A stretch of 64,000 bases of DNA from Solilutibacter tolerans. Lineage in GTDB: Bacteria > Pseudomonadota > Gammaproteobacteria > Xanthomonadales > Xanthomonadaceae. The stretch is taken from assembly GCF_900155935.1 (NCBI RefSeq), contig NZ_FTLW01000004.1, forward strand, positions 186,001 through 250,000, given 5' to 3'. The notes under the pieces were generated by a model. The model worked only from the letters and a program-made list of their open reading frames with translations, had not been told where the DNA came from and made no database searches. Below are positions 38,017 through 49,834 of this stretch, in pieces. The position numbers and the translations under genes were made by a program. The first letter of the stretch is position 1. Every line of letters begins with the position of its first letter.

Positions 38017-39210
38017 ATGGCGAATTGGAACAGTGATTTCGACGCGCTCGCGCGGCAATATTGGGCGGGTTGGAACGAGATGATGCGGCAGGCCGCAGGC
38101 GCACAATCGGCGCCTGTTTCCCCTTTCGGCGGGCTGGGGCCGGGCTTCGCCATGCCGGGTTTTGGTGCCCCCGCGTTTGCACAACCAGCCTGGCCCAGCG
38201 CCATGCCTAACATGGGCGGCTGGCAGGATGCGCTGGGTCAATGGACCCGCTTCGCGCAATCGATGGGCGCGCAACAGCCGCCGGACTTGAACGCGACCCT
38301 CAACGACACGCTGGGCCGCTTCCAACAGCAAGCCGGTGATTGGTATGGCCGCATGCAGCAACTTGCCGGTGAGCTGAGCGGGCAGGCTGTGAGTGCGGGC
38401 GATATCGCCGAGCGCTGGAAGCAATTGCTCGAGCAGAACGGCGAAGGCGCCTGGCTGGAGATGTTCCGCAGCATGCAGTCGCCGCAGATGCACGGCTTCG
38501 ACCAGTGGTATGAATCCGTGCAACCGATGCTGGCCGGCTGGCGCAACGAAGCGCGCGGCTGGTTGGGTACGCCTACCTTTGGCATTGGCCGCGAGCATCA
38601 AGAGCGTTTGCAGAAGATGATGCAGGCGCAGCTGGATTATCAGGACACGCTCGCCGCGCACAACGCCATGTTGTCGAAGTCGGCCCAGCAGGCGTACGAA
38701 AACTTCGAGAAGAAATTGGCGGAGCACGAATCGCCGGGCCTCGAGATCACCAGCGCCCGCGCATTGTTCGATTTGTGGATCGATGCCGCGGAAGATGCGT
38801 TTGCCGATATGGCGCTGTCCGGCGATTACCGCGAAGCCTATGGCGCGATGGTCAATGCGCAGATGCGCCTGCGTCAGGACGTGCAAAAGGAAATCGAACA
38901 CGCCACTGGCCAGCTGGGCATGCCGACGCGTACCGAAATCGAAGCCGCGCATCGCAAGATCGCTGAACTCGAACGCATCGTCCGCCGGATGATGCGGGGC
39001 GAAGCGGCGCCCTCGCCGCGCGCTGCCAGTGACGCAGCGCCCAAGCGCCCGGCCGCGCGCAAGGCTACGACGAAGCCGGCATCCAAACCTTCAGCACGCA
39101 AAACGCCGGCCAAGAAAGCAGCCGCGAAGAAAGCCGCATCGAAAAAAACTGCCGCGAAAAAGACCCCTGCGAAGAAAACCGCACGCAAAACCGTGAAACG
39201 GAGCCGCTGA
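38017..39210 (+). CDS. phaE: Class III PHA synthase subunit PhaE with histone-like C-terminal tail
   Basis: 397 residues with a strong AGGAGG ribosome site. The PhaE core (WNSDFDALARQYWAGWNEMM at the start, then helical segments to about residue 325) is followed by a 69-residue tail (329-397) almost wholly of K, A, R, P, T and S in AKK/TPAKK repeats, resembling histone H1, AlgP and the DNA-binding tail of the Pseudomonas phasin PhaF. PhaE partners PhaC in polyhydroxyalkanoate synthesis at granule surfaces. The tail may tether granules to the nucleoid, by analogy with PhaF; this is inference. An alanine/glycine/proline-rich spacer is near residues 27-60. Two bases before phaC, so one operon. 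Confidence 0.9.
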   Translation: MANWNSDFDALARQYWAGWNEMMRQAAGAQSAPVSPFGGLGPGFAMPGFGAPAFAQPAWPSAMPNMGGWQDALGQWTRFAQSMGAQQPPDLNATLNDTLGRFQQQAGDWYGRMQQLAGELSGQAVSAGDIAERWKQLLEQNGEGAWLEMFRSMQSPQMHGFDQWYESVQPMLAGWRNEARGWLGTPTFGIGREHQERLQKMMQAQLDYQDTLAAHNAMLSKSAQQAYENFEKKLAEHESPGLEITSARALFDLWIDAAEDAFADMALSGDYREAYGAMVNAQMRLRQDVQKEIEHATGQLGMPTRTEIEAAHRKIAELERIVRRMMRGEAAPSPRAASDAAPKRPAARKATTKPASKPSARKTPAKKAAAKKAASKKTAAKKTPAKKTARKTVKRSR

Positions 39211-39211
39211 G

Positions 39212-40276
39212 ATGACCAGCCCGCTGAAACTCACGCCAGAAGAACTCGCCAACGAAGCGCTGCGCATGCAGTCCAAGCTGGCTGCCGGTCTGGAAACGCT
39301 GCGCGAGGTGGACAAATTCGACTACGGCGTCACCCAGAAGCAGGAGGTCTGGCGCGACGGCAAGACGGTGCTGTATCGCTTCGTCGGCCCCAAGGCGCCG
39401 ACCGCACGCGTGCCGATCCTGGTCAGCTACGCGCTGGTCAATCGCCCGTACATGATCGACCTGCAGGACAACCGCTCGCTGGTGAAAGGCCTGCTGGAGC
39501 GCGGCGAGGACGTTTACGTGCTCGACTGGGGCTATCCCGATCGTTCTGATCGCTACCTTGATCTTGAGGATTACGTGCAACGTTTCATCGGCGGCGCGAT
39601 CGACCACCTGCGCGAATCGCATGGTGTGGCGGCGATCAACCTGCTTGGCATCTGCCAGGGCGGCGTGCTGTCGTTGTGCTATTCCGCGCTCAACCCGGAC
39701 AAGGTACGCAACCTCATCACCATGGTGACGCCGGTGGATTTCCAGACCCCGGACAATATGCTGTCCAACTGGACCCGTGCGATGGACGTGGATCTGTTCG
39801 TCGACACCATGGGCAATGTGCCCGCGGATTTGATGAACTGGTCCTACCTCATGTTGAAGCCGTTCCGGCTCAACTTGCAGAAGTACGTCGGCATGGTGGA
39901 TATCCTGGACGATGCGAAGGCAATGGAAGATTTCCTGCGCATGGAGAAGTGGATCTTCGATTCACCCGACCAAGCCGGTGAAGCGTTCCGCCAGTTCATC
40001 AAGCAGTTCTACCAAGGCAATGGCTTCATCAACGGCGGCGTGAAAATTGGTGATGAAGACGTGGACCTCGGCTTCGTCGACATGCCGGTGCTGAACATCT
40101 TTGCTGAGCAAGATCATCTGGTGCCGCCGATGGCATCGAAGGCGATGCAGGGCCTGGTCGGCACGCGTGACTACACCGAGCTCAGTTTCCGCGGCGGCCA
40201 TATCGGCATCTACGTGTCCAGCCGCGCGCAGAAGGAAGTGCCAGACACCATCCACGAGTGGTTGCGCAAGCGTTGA
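39212..40276 (+). CDS. phaC: Class III poly(3-hydroxyalkanoate) synthase subunit PhaC
   Basis: 354 residues, the short class III type. The lipase-like box has the nucleophile cysteine C148 in LLGICQGGVL. The catalytic aspartate lies in FAEQDHLVPP and the histidine in RGGHIGIYVS. Polymerises 3-hydroxyacyl-CoA, chiefly 3-hydroxybutyryl-CoA in this class. Needs PhaE, encoded immediately upstream. Confidence 0.96.
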   Translation: MTSPLKLTPEELANEALRMQSKLAAGLETLREVDKFDYGVTQKQEVWRDGKTVLYRFVGPKAPTARVPILVSYALVNRPYMIDLQDNRSLVKGLLERGEDVYVLDWGYPDRSDRYLDLEDYVQRFIGGAIDHLRESHGVAAINLLGICQGGVLSLCYSALNPDKVRNLITMVTPVDFQTPDNMLSNWTRAMDVDLFVDTMGNVPADLMNWSYLMLKPFRLNLQKYVGMVDILDDAKAMEDFLRMEKWIFDSPDQAGEAFRQFIKQFYQGNGFINGGVKIGDEDVDLGFVDMPVLNIFAEQDHLVPPMASKAMQGLVGTRDYTELSFRGGHIGIYVSSRAQKEVPDTIHEWLRKR

Positions 40277-40314
40277 GCGCAACAGCTCATCTTCATATTT
40301 CAACGACGACCCGC

Positions 40315-40518
40315 ATGAACAGTATCGATAACCGCTTTACCCGCTCCCGCAGCCACCGCATGATCGCCGGCGTGATGGGCGGCATTGCCAAGCGCTATGG
40401 CTGGGATGCCAATCTTCTGCGCATCATCTTTGTGGTGGTCTCGGTGTTGTCGGCGGCGTTTCCCGGCATCATCGTCTACCTGATCCTCTGGCTGTTGATG
40501 CCCGAGGCCAACGACTAA
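40315..40518 (+). CDS. PspC-domain membrane protein
   Basis: 67 residues from ATG 40315. The RSRSHRMIAGVMGGIAKRYGWD stretch followed by one long hydrophobic segment (LLRIIFVVVSVLSAAFPGIIVYLILWLLMP) is the PspC domain almost alone. PspC proteins sense or modulate envelope stress. No pspA or pspB adjoins. Four bases separate it from the next gene. Confidence 0.88.
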   Translation: MNSIDNRFTRSRSHRMIAGVMGGIAKRYGWDANLLRIIFVVVSVLSAAFPGIIVYLILWLLMPEAND

Positions 40519-40522
40519 GCCC

Positions 40523-40981
40523 ATGCACCCGGTGACGGTGTTCTTGCTGCGCACGCTAGGCATCGTATGGACGGTGCCCAACACCTTGTTCGGGTTGATC
40601 GCAGGCGTGGCCGGCATGCCGTTCGGCGCGCGGGCTCGATGGTCGCGAGCGGAGTTTGCCATCGTCTTCGACCGCTGGCCCTGGGGGCCGGGTGGGGCGA
40701 TGACGCTGGGCAATTGCATCATCAACACGCATGACGGGCTGGACGCCCAATGCATGACCTACGAACACCGCGCCGGCCATCTCGAAGAGCCGCATGTGCG
40801 TCTGGGCGACCACGAGCGCGCCCACGTCTACCAGTACATGCTGCTGGGGCCGTTGTTCCTGCCCTTGTACCTGTTGCTGGGTGGGGTGAGCGTGCGTAAT
40901 CCGCTGGAACGCGCCGCCGACCGCTACGCGCATACGGGGAAGGGGTGGTGGCCTTGGGGGCACCGCCGGGTTGCCAGGTAA
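40523..40981 (+). CDS. Conserved membrane protein of unknown function with HExxH motif
   Basis: 152 residues. Two hydrophobic segments (about 5-30 and 105-125) flank a loop with HERAH in LGDHERAHVYQYMLLGP, an HExxH pattern such as binds zinc in metallopeptidases, although family membership is not recognised. The rest has many Trp/Pro/Gly and a basic end. Cotranscribed with the PspC gene by spacing. Function unknown. Confidence 0.7.
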   Translation: MHPVTVFLLRTLGIVWTVPNTLFGLIAGVAGMPFGARARWSRAEFAIVFDRWPWGPGGAMTLGNCIINTHDGLDAQCMTYEHRAGHLEEPHVRLGDHERAHVYQYMLLGPLFLPLYLLLGGVSVRNPLERAADRYAHTGKGWWPWGHRRVAR

Positions 40982-41052
40982 TAGTGGTGATGAACGCGTC
41001 GCCAAGTGCCACAGAAATGAATCGCCCACTGCCACCGCAGCGCATTCACCGG

Positions 41053-41058
41053 TATACT
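41053..41058 (+). promoter_or_regulatory. -10 element of tRNA-Leu promoter
   Basis: TATACT lies 10 bases before the mature tRNA 5' end. The -35 position (around 41030, TGCCAC) is poor. Confidence 0.5.
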
Positions 41059-41068
41059 TGCCCTCCGC

Positions 41069-41155
41069 GCCGGAGTGGCGGAATTGGTAGACGCAGCGGA
41101 TTCAAAATCCGCCGGCCTTAAAACCGTGTGGGTTCGAGTCCCACCCCCGGCACCA
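41069..41155 (+). tRNA. tRNA-Leu (anticodon CAA)
   Basis: 87 nt including encoded CCA. Anticodon loop TTCAAAA on the stem GCGGA/TCCGC gives CAA, reading UUG. A long variable arm (GCCTTAAAACCGTG region) fits a class II tRNA. The T arm is GTGGG-TTCGAGT-CCCAC. The acceptor stem GCCGGAG/CCCCGGC has one A-C mismatch (41074 with 41146) where most relatives have an A-T pair. Confidence 0.95.
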
Positions 41156-41159
41156 GACG

Positions 41160-41187
41160 AAAAAACCACCTTTGTGGCGGTTTTTTT
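41160..41187 (+). terminator. Rho-independent terminator after tRNA-Leu
   Basis: AAAAAACC pairs with GGTTTTTT, with a one-base internal mismatch and an inner CC/GG pair, followed by T. Placed 5 bases after the tRNA. Confidence 0.75.
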
Positions 41188-41199
41188 GTGGGGGTGTGG

Positions 41200-41223
41200 G
41201 TCTGCTTCCGACCCAAAGCGGAC
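41200..41223. repeat. Intergenic hairpin repeat, copy A
   Basis: A 24-base element with arms GTCTGCTT and AAGCGGAC. It matches 20 of 24 bases of the element at 51061-51084 and is related to 56568-56592. It lies between the tRNA terminator and the metal-efflux genes. The remaining 107 bases up to the next start hold no recognisable feature. Confidence 0.55.
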
Positions 41224-41330
41224 GCCATCAAAACAGCTGGTCGCTGCATGGATTCCCCGTGCAGGGCAAGAATCGCAGACGTCTTGATTGTGATTGTGTA
41301 CCGCAATCCAAGATCGCTACCATCTTGCGC

Positions 41331-41714
41331 ATGCTTGGGCTGAAACCCCATCGAAAAGGTTTGTTGATCCGCTTCTTATGGAGCGGATTGCTGGTGCTCG
41401 CGTTCGTGGTTCAGCCAGCCTTGGCGGCCATCGGTGAAGTCCACGAGCTCAGTCACGGCTCAACGACAGCGCATGCGGAGTTCGATGAAGCTGGGAAGGC
41501 CGACCCCTCCCGAGAGGGCGGGGACGGAGGTGGAGAAGCGCTGCACGTCCTGTCGCACCTCGCCCATTGTTGTGGCCACGCGTCGAGTGCAGTTCTCAAT
41601 GGTGCGCCGGTCATGTTGTTCTTGAGCGGGTCCATCATGCCGCCAGAGAGTGGTTTGGCGCTGGCGCTAAGGAACGCACTCGACGACGTCCTCAGGCCTC
41701 CGATCCAGGCGTAA
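41331..41714 (+). CDS. Small secreted His/Cys-containing protein, CzcI-like
   Basis: 127 residues from ATG 41331. A hydrophobic export segment (LLIRFLWSGLLVLAFVVQPALA) is followed by a short periplasmic region with scattered metal-ligand residues: HELSHG, HVLSHLAHCCGHASS. Position directly before czcC, size and composition match the CzcI group of small periplasmic proteins linked to Czc systems, but no diagnostic motif is known to me. It may bind zinc or cadmium or modulate efflux. Other in-frame starts upstream exist; this one gives a proper signal peptide. Confidence 0.6.
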   Translation: MLGLKPHRKGLLIRFLWSGLLVLAFVVQPALAAIGEVHELSHGSTTAHAEFDEAGKADPSREGGDGGGEALHVLSHLAHCCGHASSAVLNGAPVMLFLSGSIMPPESGLALALRNALDDVLRPPIQA

Positions 41715-41773
41715 CGCAATCGCACGCCTTGCTGCTGCGTGCAACCGTTTCGCCTGACATTTCGGAGACTTCC

Positions 41774-43047
41774 ATGCACATGCGTATCGCGGCGCTTGCC
41801 GCGTGCCTTGCGGCATTTCTGGCGTGCGCGCCAGCGATGGCCGCTGATCGATTGACCCTGGATGATGCGATTCGTCGCGTCGAACAAGCCCACCCAGACC
41901 TGCGTCTGGTCGGCGCCAAGCGCGACGTGCTCGCCGCTGGCCTCGATCAGGCCTCCTTGCGCCCTCCATTGGTGCTTGGGGCATCGGTCGAGAACGTCAT
42001 GGGCACCGGCGACCGCCGTTTCCTCGACAGCGCCGAAGCCACGGTGACGCTGGCCTCGGTGTTCGAGCGAGGTGGCAAGCTGGAGGCGCGGCGCACGTTG
42101 GCGCAATCGCGGATCGATGCCCTCGCTGTTGATCGCGAGGCCAAACGCCTTGATCTGCTTGCCGAAGTCGCGCGCCGTTATTTGGCGGTGGTCGCAGCGC
42201 AACGTCAGCGTGACGTCGCAGTGCAAGATATCGCCCAGCGCCGACGAACTGTTGCCGGCGCACGTCACCGCTTCACCGCCGGTGCCTCGCCCCAATCGGT
42301 GGTATTCGCAGCGGAGGCAGCGCTGTCACGCGCAGAACTCGAGCGCGCCCGCGCACAACAACGCGAGCGGAGCGCCCGTCAGCACCTGGCCGCGCTGTGG
42401 GGCGAGCGTGATCCGCAGTTCGCCGTGGCCAGTGGTAACCCTTATGCGCTGCCTGCCTTGGAGGCCTTCTCGGCATTGTCAGCGTGGCTGGACCGCACGC
42501 CGGAGATTGTGCAGTTCACGGGCGAGCGGCGCATCCGCGAGGCGCGCCTGCAGCTGGCCCGCAGTCAGGCGACGCCCGACTGGAGTTGGGAAGTGGGTGC
42601 GCGGCATTTCCGTGAAGGCAACGATGTAGGAGTGCTGGCGAGCATCTCCATCCCACTCGGCAGCCGGTCGCGCGCGCAGCCAGAGATCCGTGCGGCAGAA
42701 GCCGAGTTGGCGATGCTGGAGATCGAGCGCGAGTCCCGCGATCTCAGTCTGTACTCCACCTTGGCTGACGCGCACGGGCGCTACCTCAGCGCGCAGTTGG
42801 AAGTCAGGCTTCTTGGGCGCGAGGTCATTCCCAAGCTGGGTCAGGCGGAAAATGCGGCCGAACGCGCATATCGCGCGGGTGCGATCAGTTATCTGGAATG
42901 GGCGCAGCTGCAGTCCGAACGCACGATTGCGCGCAAACAACAACTTGAAGCCGCTCTGGAAGCGCAGCGTGCGCTGATCGAAATCCAGCGGCTCACCGGC
43001 CAGCCATTTGTCGAGGGCGCGGCCACCAATGAACAAGGGGAAGACCA

Positions 43048-43051
<4 letters not shown>
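41774..43051 (+). CDS. czcC: Outer-membrane efflux protein CzcC (TolC-like)
   Basis: 425 residues from ATG 41774 with GGAG upstream. A signal peptide ends FLACAPAMA. Two outer-membrane-factor repeats follow (LTLDDAIRRVEQAHPDL at the start; long coiled-coil helices with GAISYLEWAQLQSERTIARKQQLEAALE at the end). Outer-membrane channel of the CzcCBA tripartite heavy-metal exporter. Its end overlaps the czcB start (ATGA). An earlier in-frame ATG overlaps the upstream small gene and is rejected. Confidence 0.92.
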
Positions 43052-47584
<4,533 letters not shown>

Positions 47585-47594
<10 letters not shown>

Positions 47595-47917
47595 AGACAA
47601 TGGCGTTATTCGCGATAACGGCAGTGGCAGAAATTCTGGGGTGCTGGTTGGTGCTGTTTGCCAAGCAGCCCGGTCGTTCATTGGGGTGGCTACTGCCGGC
47701 CGCACTTAGTCTGGCGGCCTTCGCGTGGCTACTCAGCCTTCATCCCGCAGCATCCGGGCGCGTGTATGCGGCGTATGGCGGCATCTATGTCGCGGTAGCA
47801 CTGATCTGGCTGGCACTGGTTGACCGCGTGCCCATCGGGAGATGGGACCTGGTGGGCGGCGCGATGATGATCCCGGGCGCTTCGATTATTGTGCTGGCCA
47901 ATTGGCGGAGCACGTAA
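47585..47917 (+). CDS. YnfA/UPF0060 family small membrane protein
   Basis: 110 residues from ATG 47585 with AAGGAG eight bases upstream. Four hydrophobic helices; [32 protein letters not shown] and the C-terminal GASIIVLA are UPF0060 hallmarks, and the length fits exactly. Small-multidrug-resistance-like topology, true role unclear. Its place between czcA and czcD suggests cotransfer or a role in metal stress. Confidence 0.9.
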
Positions 47918-47943
47918 CTACTTAAATTTGATGGAGTAAGCGT

Positions 47944-48840
47944 ATGTCTGCTGGACACGATCACGGTGGCGGTGAAATCAAGCATGAAAAACCGCTCTGG
48001 ATAGCACTGGGATTGACCTCTGTGTTTCTTGTTGCGGAGGTCATCGGGGGGTTGATTACCAACAGCCTGGCCTTGCTCTCGGATGCCGCACACATGGGCA
48101 CCGACGTACTCGCCTTGGCGATCTCACTATTCGCCGTGCGCTTGAGCCGCCGACCAGCGGACGCGAAGCGCACGTATGGCTACGCCCGCATGGAAGCGAT
48201 CGGCGCGATGATCAACGGCGGACTGCTGTTCGTGGTGGCTGGTTACATCCTGTGGGAGGCGGTGGGTCGCTTCAGTCAGCCGCCGGAAGTGGCGTCCACT
48301 GGCATGCTGGTCGTGGCCACGCTGGGGCTGGTGGTGAACTTGATCTCCATGCGCCTGCTCAAAGCCGGGTCAGGCGAGAGCCTCAATGTGAAAGGCGCCT
48401 ATCTGGAAGTGTGGGCCGACATGCTAGGGTCCATCGGTGTGATCGCGGGCGCCATCCTGATCAAGCTTACCGGCTGGACCATTGCCGACCCCATCATCGC
48501 TGTCCTCATCGGCCTGTGGGTGTTGCCGCGCACATGGGTGTTGATGCGCCAAGCCGGGAACATCTTGATGCAGGGTGTGCCCGATGGGTTGGATATGGAT
48601 GCAGTTCGCAAAGCGCTGAGCGAATTCCCCGGCGTCACCGAGGTTCACGACCTACACGCATGGGCGCTGGGGTCGAAGGAGGCTGTTTTGACAGCTCATG
48701 TGGTGGGCGATGAAACCAAGGCGTCAGCGGAGCAGTTGAGGCTTGCATTGAGCGCGATGCTCGAGGAGCAGTTTGCGATTGAGCATGCAACCTTGCAGGT
48801 CGAGGCCGTACCCTGTGGTGATCATGATGTGCATGCGTGA
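47944..48840 (+). CDS. czcD: Cation diffusion facilitator CzcD
   Basis: 298 residues. Six helices with the zinc-site motif H50-x3-D54 in SDAAHMGTD and a second site in YLEVWADMLGS, then a cytoplasmic domain (PGVTEVHDLHAWALGS) and a terminal His pair (CGDHDVH). An N-terminal HDHGGG adds metal ligands. Moves Zn/Co/Cd from cytoplasm to periplasm by proton antiport, supplying CzcCBA. Last gene of the cluster. Confidence 0.93.
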   Translation: MSAGHDHGGGEIKHEKPLWIALGLTSVFLVAEVIGGLITNSLALLSDAAHMGTDVLALAISLFAVRLSRRPADAKRTYGYARMEAIGAMINGGLLFVVAGYILWEAVGRFSQPPEVASTGMLVVATLGLVVNLISMRLLKAGSGESLNVKGAYLEVWADMLGSIGVIAGAILIKLTGWTIADPIIAVLIGLWVLPRTWVLMRQAGNILMQGVPDGLDMDAVRKALSEFPGVTEVHDLHAWALGSKEAVLTAHVVGDETKASAEQLRLALSAMLEEQFAIEHATLQVEAVPCGDHDVHA

Positions 48841-48951
48841 CGACGCAGCTCTTCATATGATTTGCGAAACGCATGTTATGCCCTCTTACACAACAGGGCA
48901 CATACCACGTCATCAATCTTCACAGCCGAACCAAAGCGTGGCCGCCCCTGT

Positions 48952-48983
48952 CCGATCCTCGACCCTCTCAGGTGGAGGATCGG
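48952..48983. other. Inverted repeat in the gap after czcD
   Basis: CCGATCCTC and GAGGATCGG, perfect 9-bp arms with a 14-base loop and no T-run. It could be a weak terminator for czcD or a recombination scar beside the integrase remnant. A shorter inverted repeat (TGCCCT/AGGGCA, 48879-48900) precedes it. Otherwise 48841-48994 holds nothing recognisable. Confidence 0.4.
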
Positions 48984-48994
48984 GCACTTTAGGT

Positions 48995-49617
48995 TCAAAC
49001 ATCCATCTGCTCCGCGATCTCTAGGGCATCATCTACCTCGATGCCTAGGTAGCGCACCGTGCTTTCCAGCTTCGTGTGCCCAAGGAGCACTGGTTCACCT
49101 CGCTCGCCCAAGCCCGCGATGCCATCGCCACTTGGCGTCGCGACTATAACGAAGTCAGACCGCACAGCAGTTGTGGGCGAATCCCGCCATCACTGTTCGC
49201 CACCAACCATCGTGCGCAAACCGGCAACAACGCAGTACCCTTCAACCCCGGGCTTTATCAGTAATCACTGGTACGTCCGGTGGGGGCAGGTCAATGTGAT
49301 CCAAGCCTGCACGGCTTCACGAGTCGATTGGGTGATTTCAAATTGCACGGGGCGACCGGTCTTCTGTTGCATCACCATAGCTCGCGAAGACATCTGCCCG
49401 GCATGAGATACGTCGGATACCGGAGCTTCACCAAGTCGCAGGCGCGGAGCTTCGAGTCGATCGCCAGATTGAATAGGGCGAGATCTCGGACCTTGTGGCC
49501 AAGCTGAAGTCTGATCCGGATGGCCCAGACATCTTTCAGTTTGAGCGGCGACTTTTGGCCAATCAGCCCTCCCTTGTTCCAAGGCTCGTGAGGCTGAGCT
49601 GCATGAAGAATTGCCAT
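48995..49617 (-). pseudogene. Tyrosine recombinase/integrase, disrupted by IS3 remnant and a frameshift
   Basis: The N-terminal half starts at ATG 49617 (TTAGGAG upstream) and reads MAILHAAQPHEPWNKGGLIG, then LALFNLAIDSKLRACDLVKLR. A 1-bp loss near 49420 shifts it to VSDVSHAGQMSSRAM and QFEITQSTREAVQAWI, which ends at 49294. The C-terminal end (GHTKLESTVRYLGIEVDD and EIAEQMDV, stop 48995) resumes near 49088. The catalytic block between (the HxxR region) has been replaced by an IS3 fragment. The family is a widespread XerC-like integrase of environmental Proteobacteria. Inactive. Confidence 0.85.
49088..49293 (+). mobile_element. Truncated IS3-family insertion sequence (transposase OrfB C-terminus and right terminal repeat)
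   Basis: The transposase tail reads EHWFTSLAQARDAIATWRRD then YNEVRPHSSCGRIPPSLFA, the DDE-domain end of IS3 OrfB, and stops at 49262-49264. GGGGGCAGGTCA at 49282-49293 is a typical IS3 outer terminus (TGACCTGCCCCC on the other strand). The left part of the element is missing, and a deletion joined it to the integrase C-terminus. Confidence 0.85.
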
Positions 49618-49800
49618 GACCAACTCCTAATGATGGGGGCGGTCCGTGTTCTCCTACATCCAGTATCAAGGCGTTATTCGACCGACTGCGGACGTTCGCA
49701 TTATGTGAAAAGACAAGGCCCGCAGTACTGCAGCTTCTCACGTACGGGCATCAGGAAGCGAATAAGACCCCGTTAGTTGAGCTATCCCACGCATTGTGAC

Positions 49801-49826
49801 CTGATCTAGTAGGCTCTTTAGATCAG
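49801..49826. promoter_or_regulatory. Inverted repeat at the start of the DUF4062 gene
   Basis: CTGATCTA and TAGATCAG are perfect 8-bp arms with a 10-base gap. The right arm abuts the ribosome site (AGGAGG from 49825). It could be an operator, or an RNA hairpin that hides the ribosome site. TTGTGA at 49794 and TTTAGA at 49817 could be -35/-10 elements at 17-bp spacing. Confidence 0.5.
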
Positions 49827-49834
49827 GAGGCACC

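Noticed and set aside
39060-39207. Short repeats that might be a CRISPR or tandem DNA array
   Set aside because: They are in-frame Lys/Ala/Pro codons of the PhaE tail, of irregular length and without spacers. No CRISPR array was seen elsewhere.
48895-49080. Integron attC site in the gap after czcD
   Set aside because: GTTATGC and the inverted repeats lack the paired core sites of attC, and no integron integrase is present.
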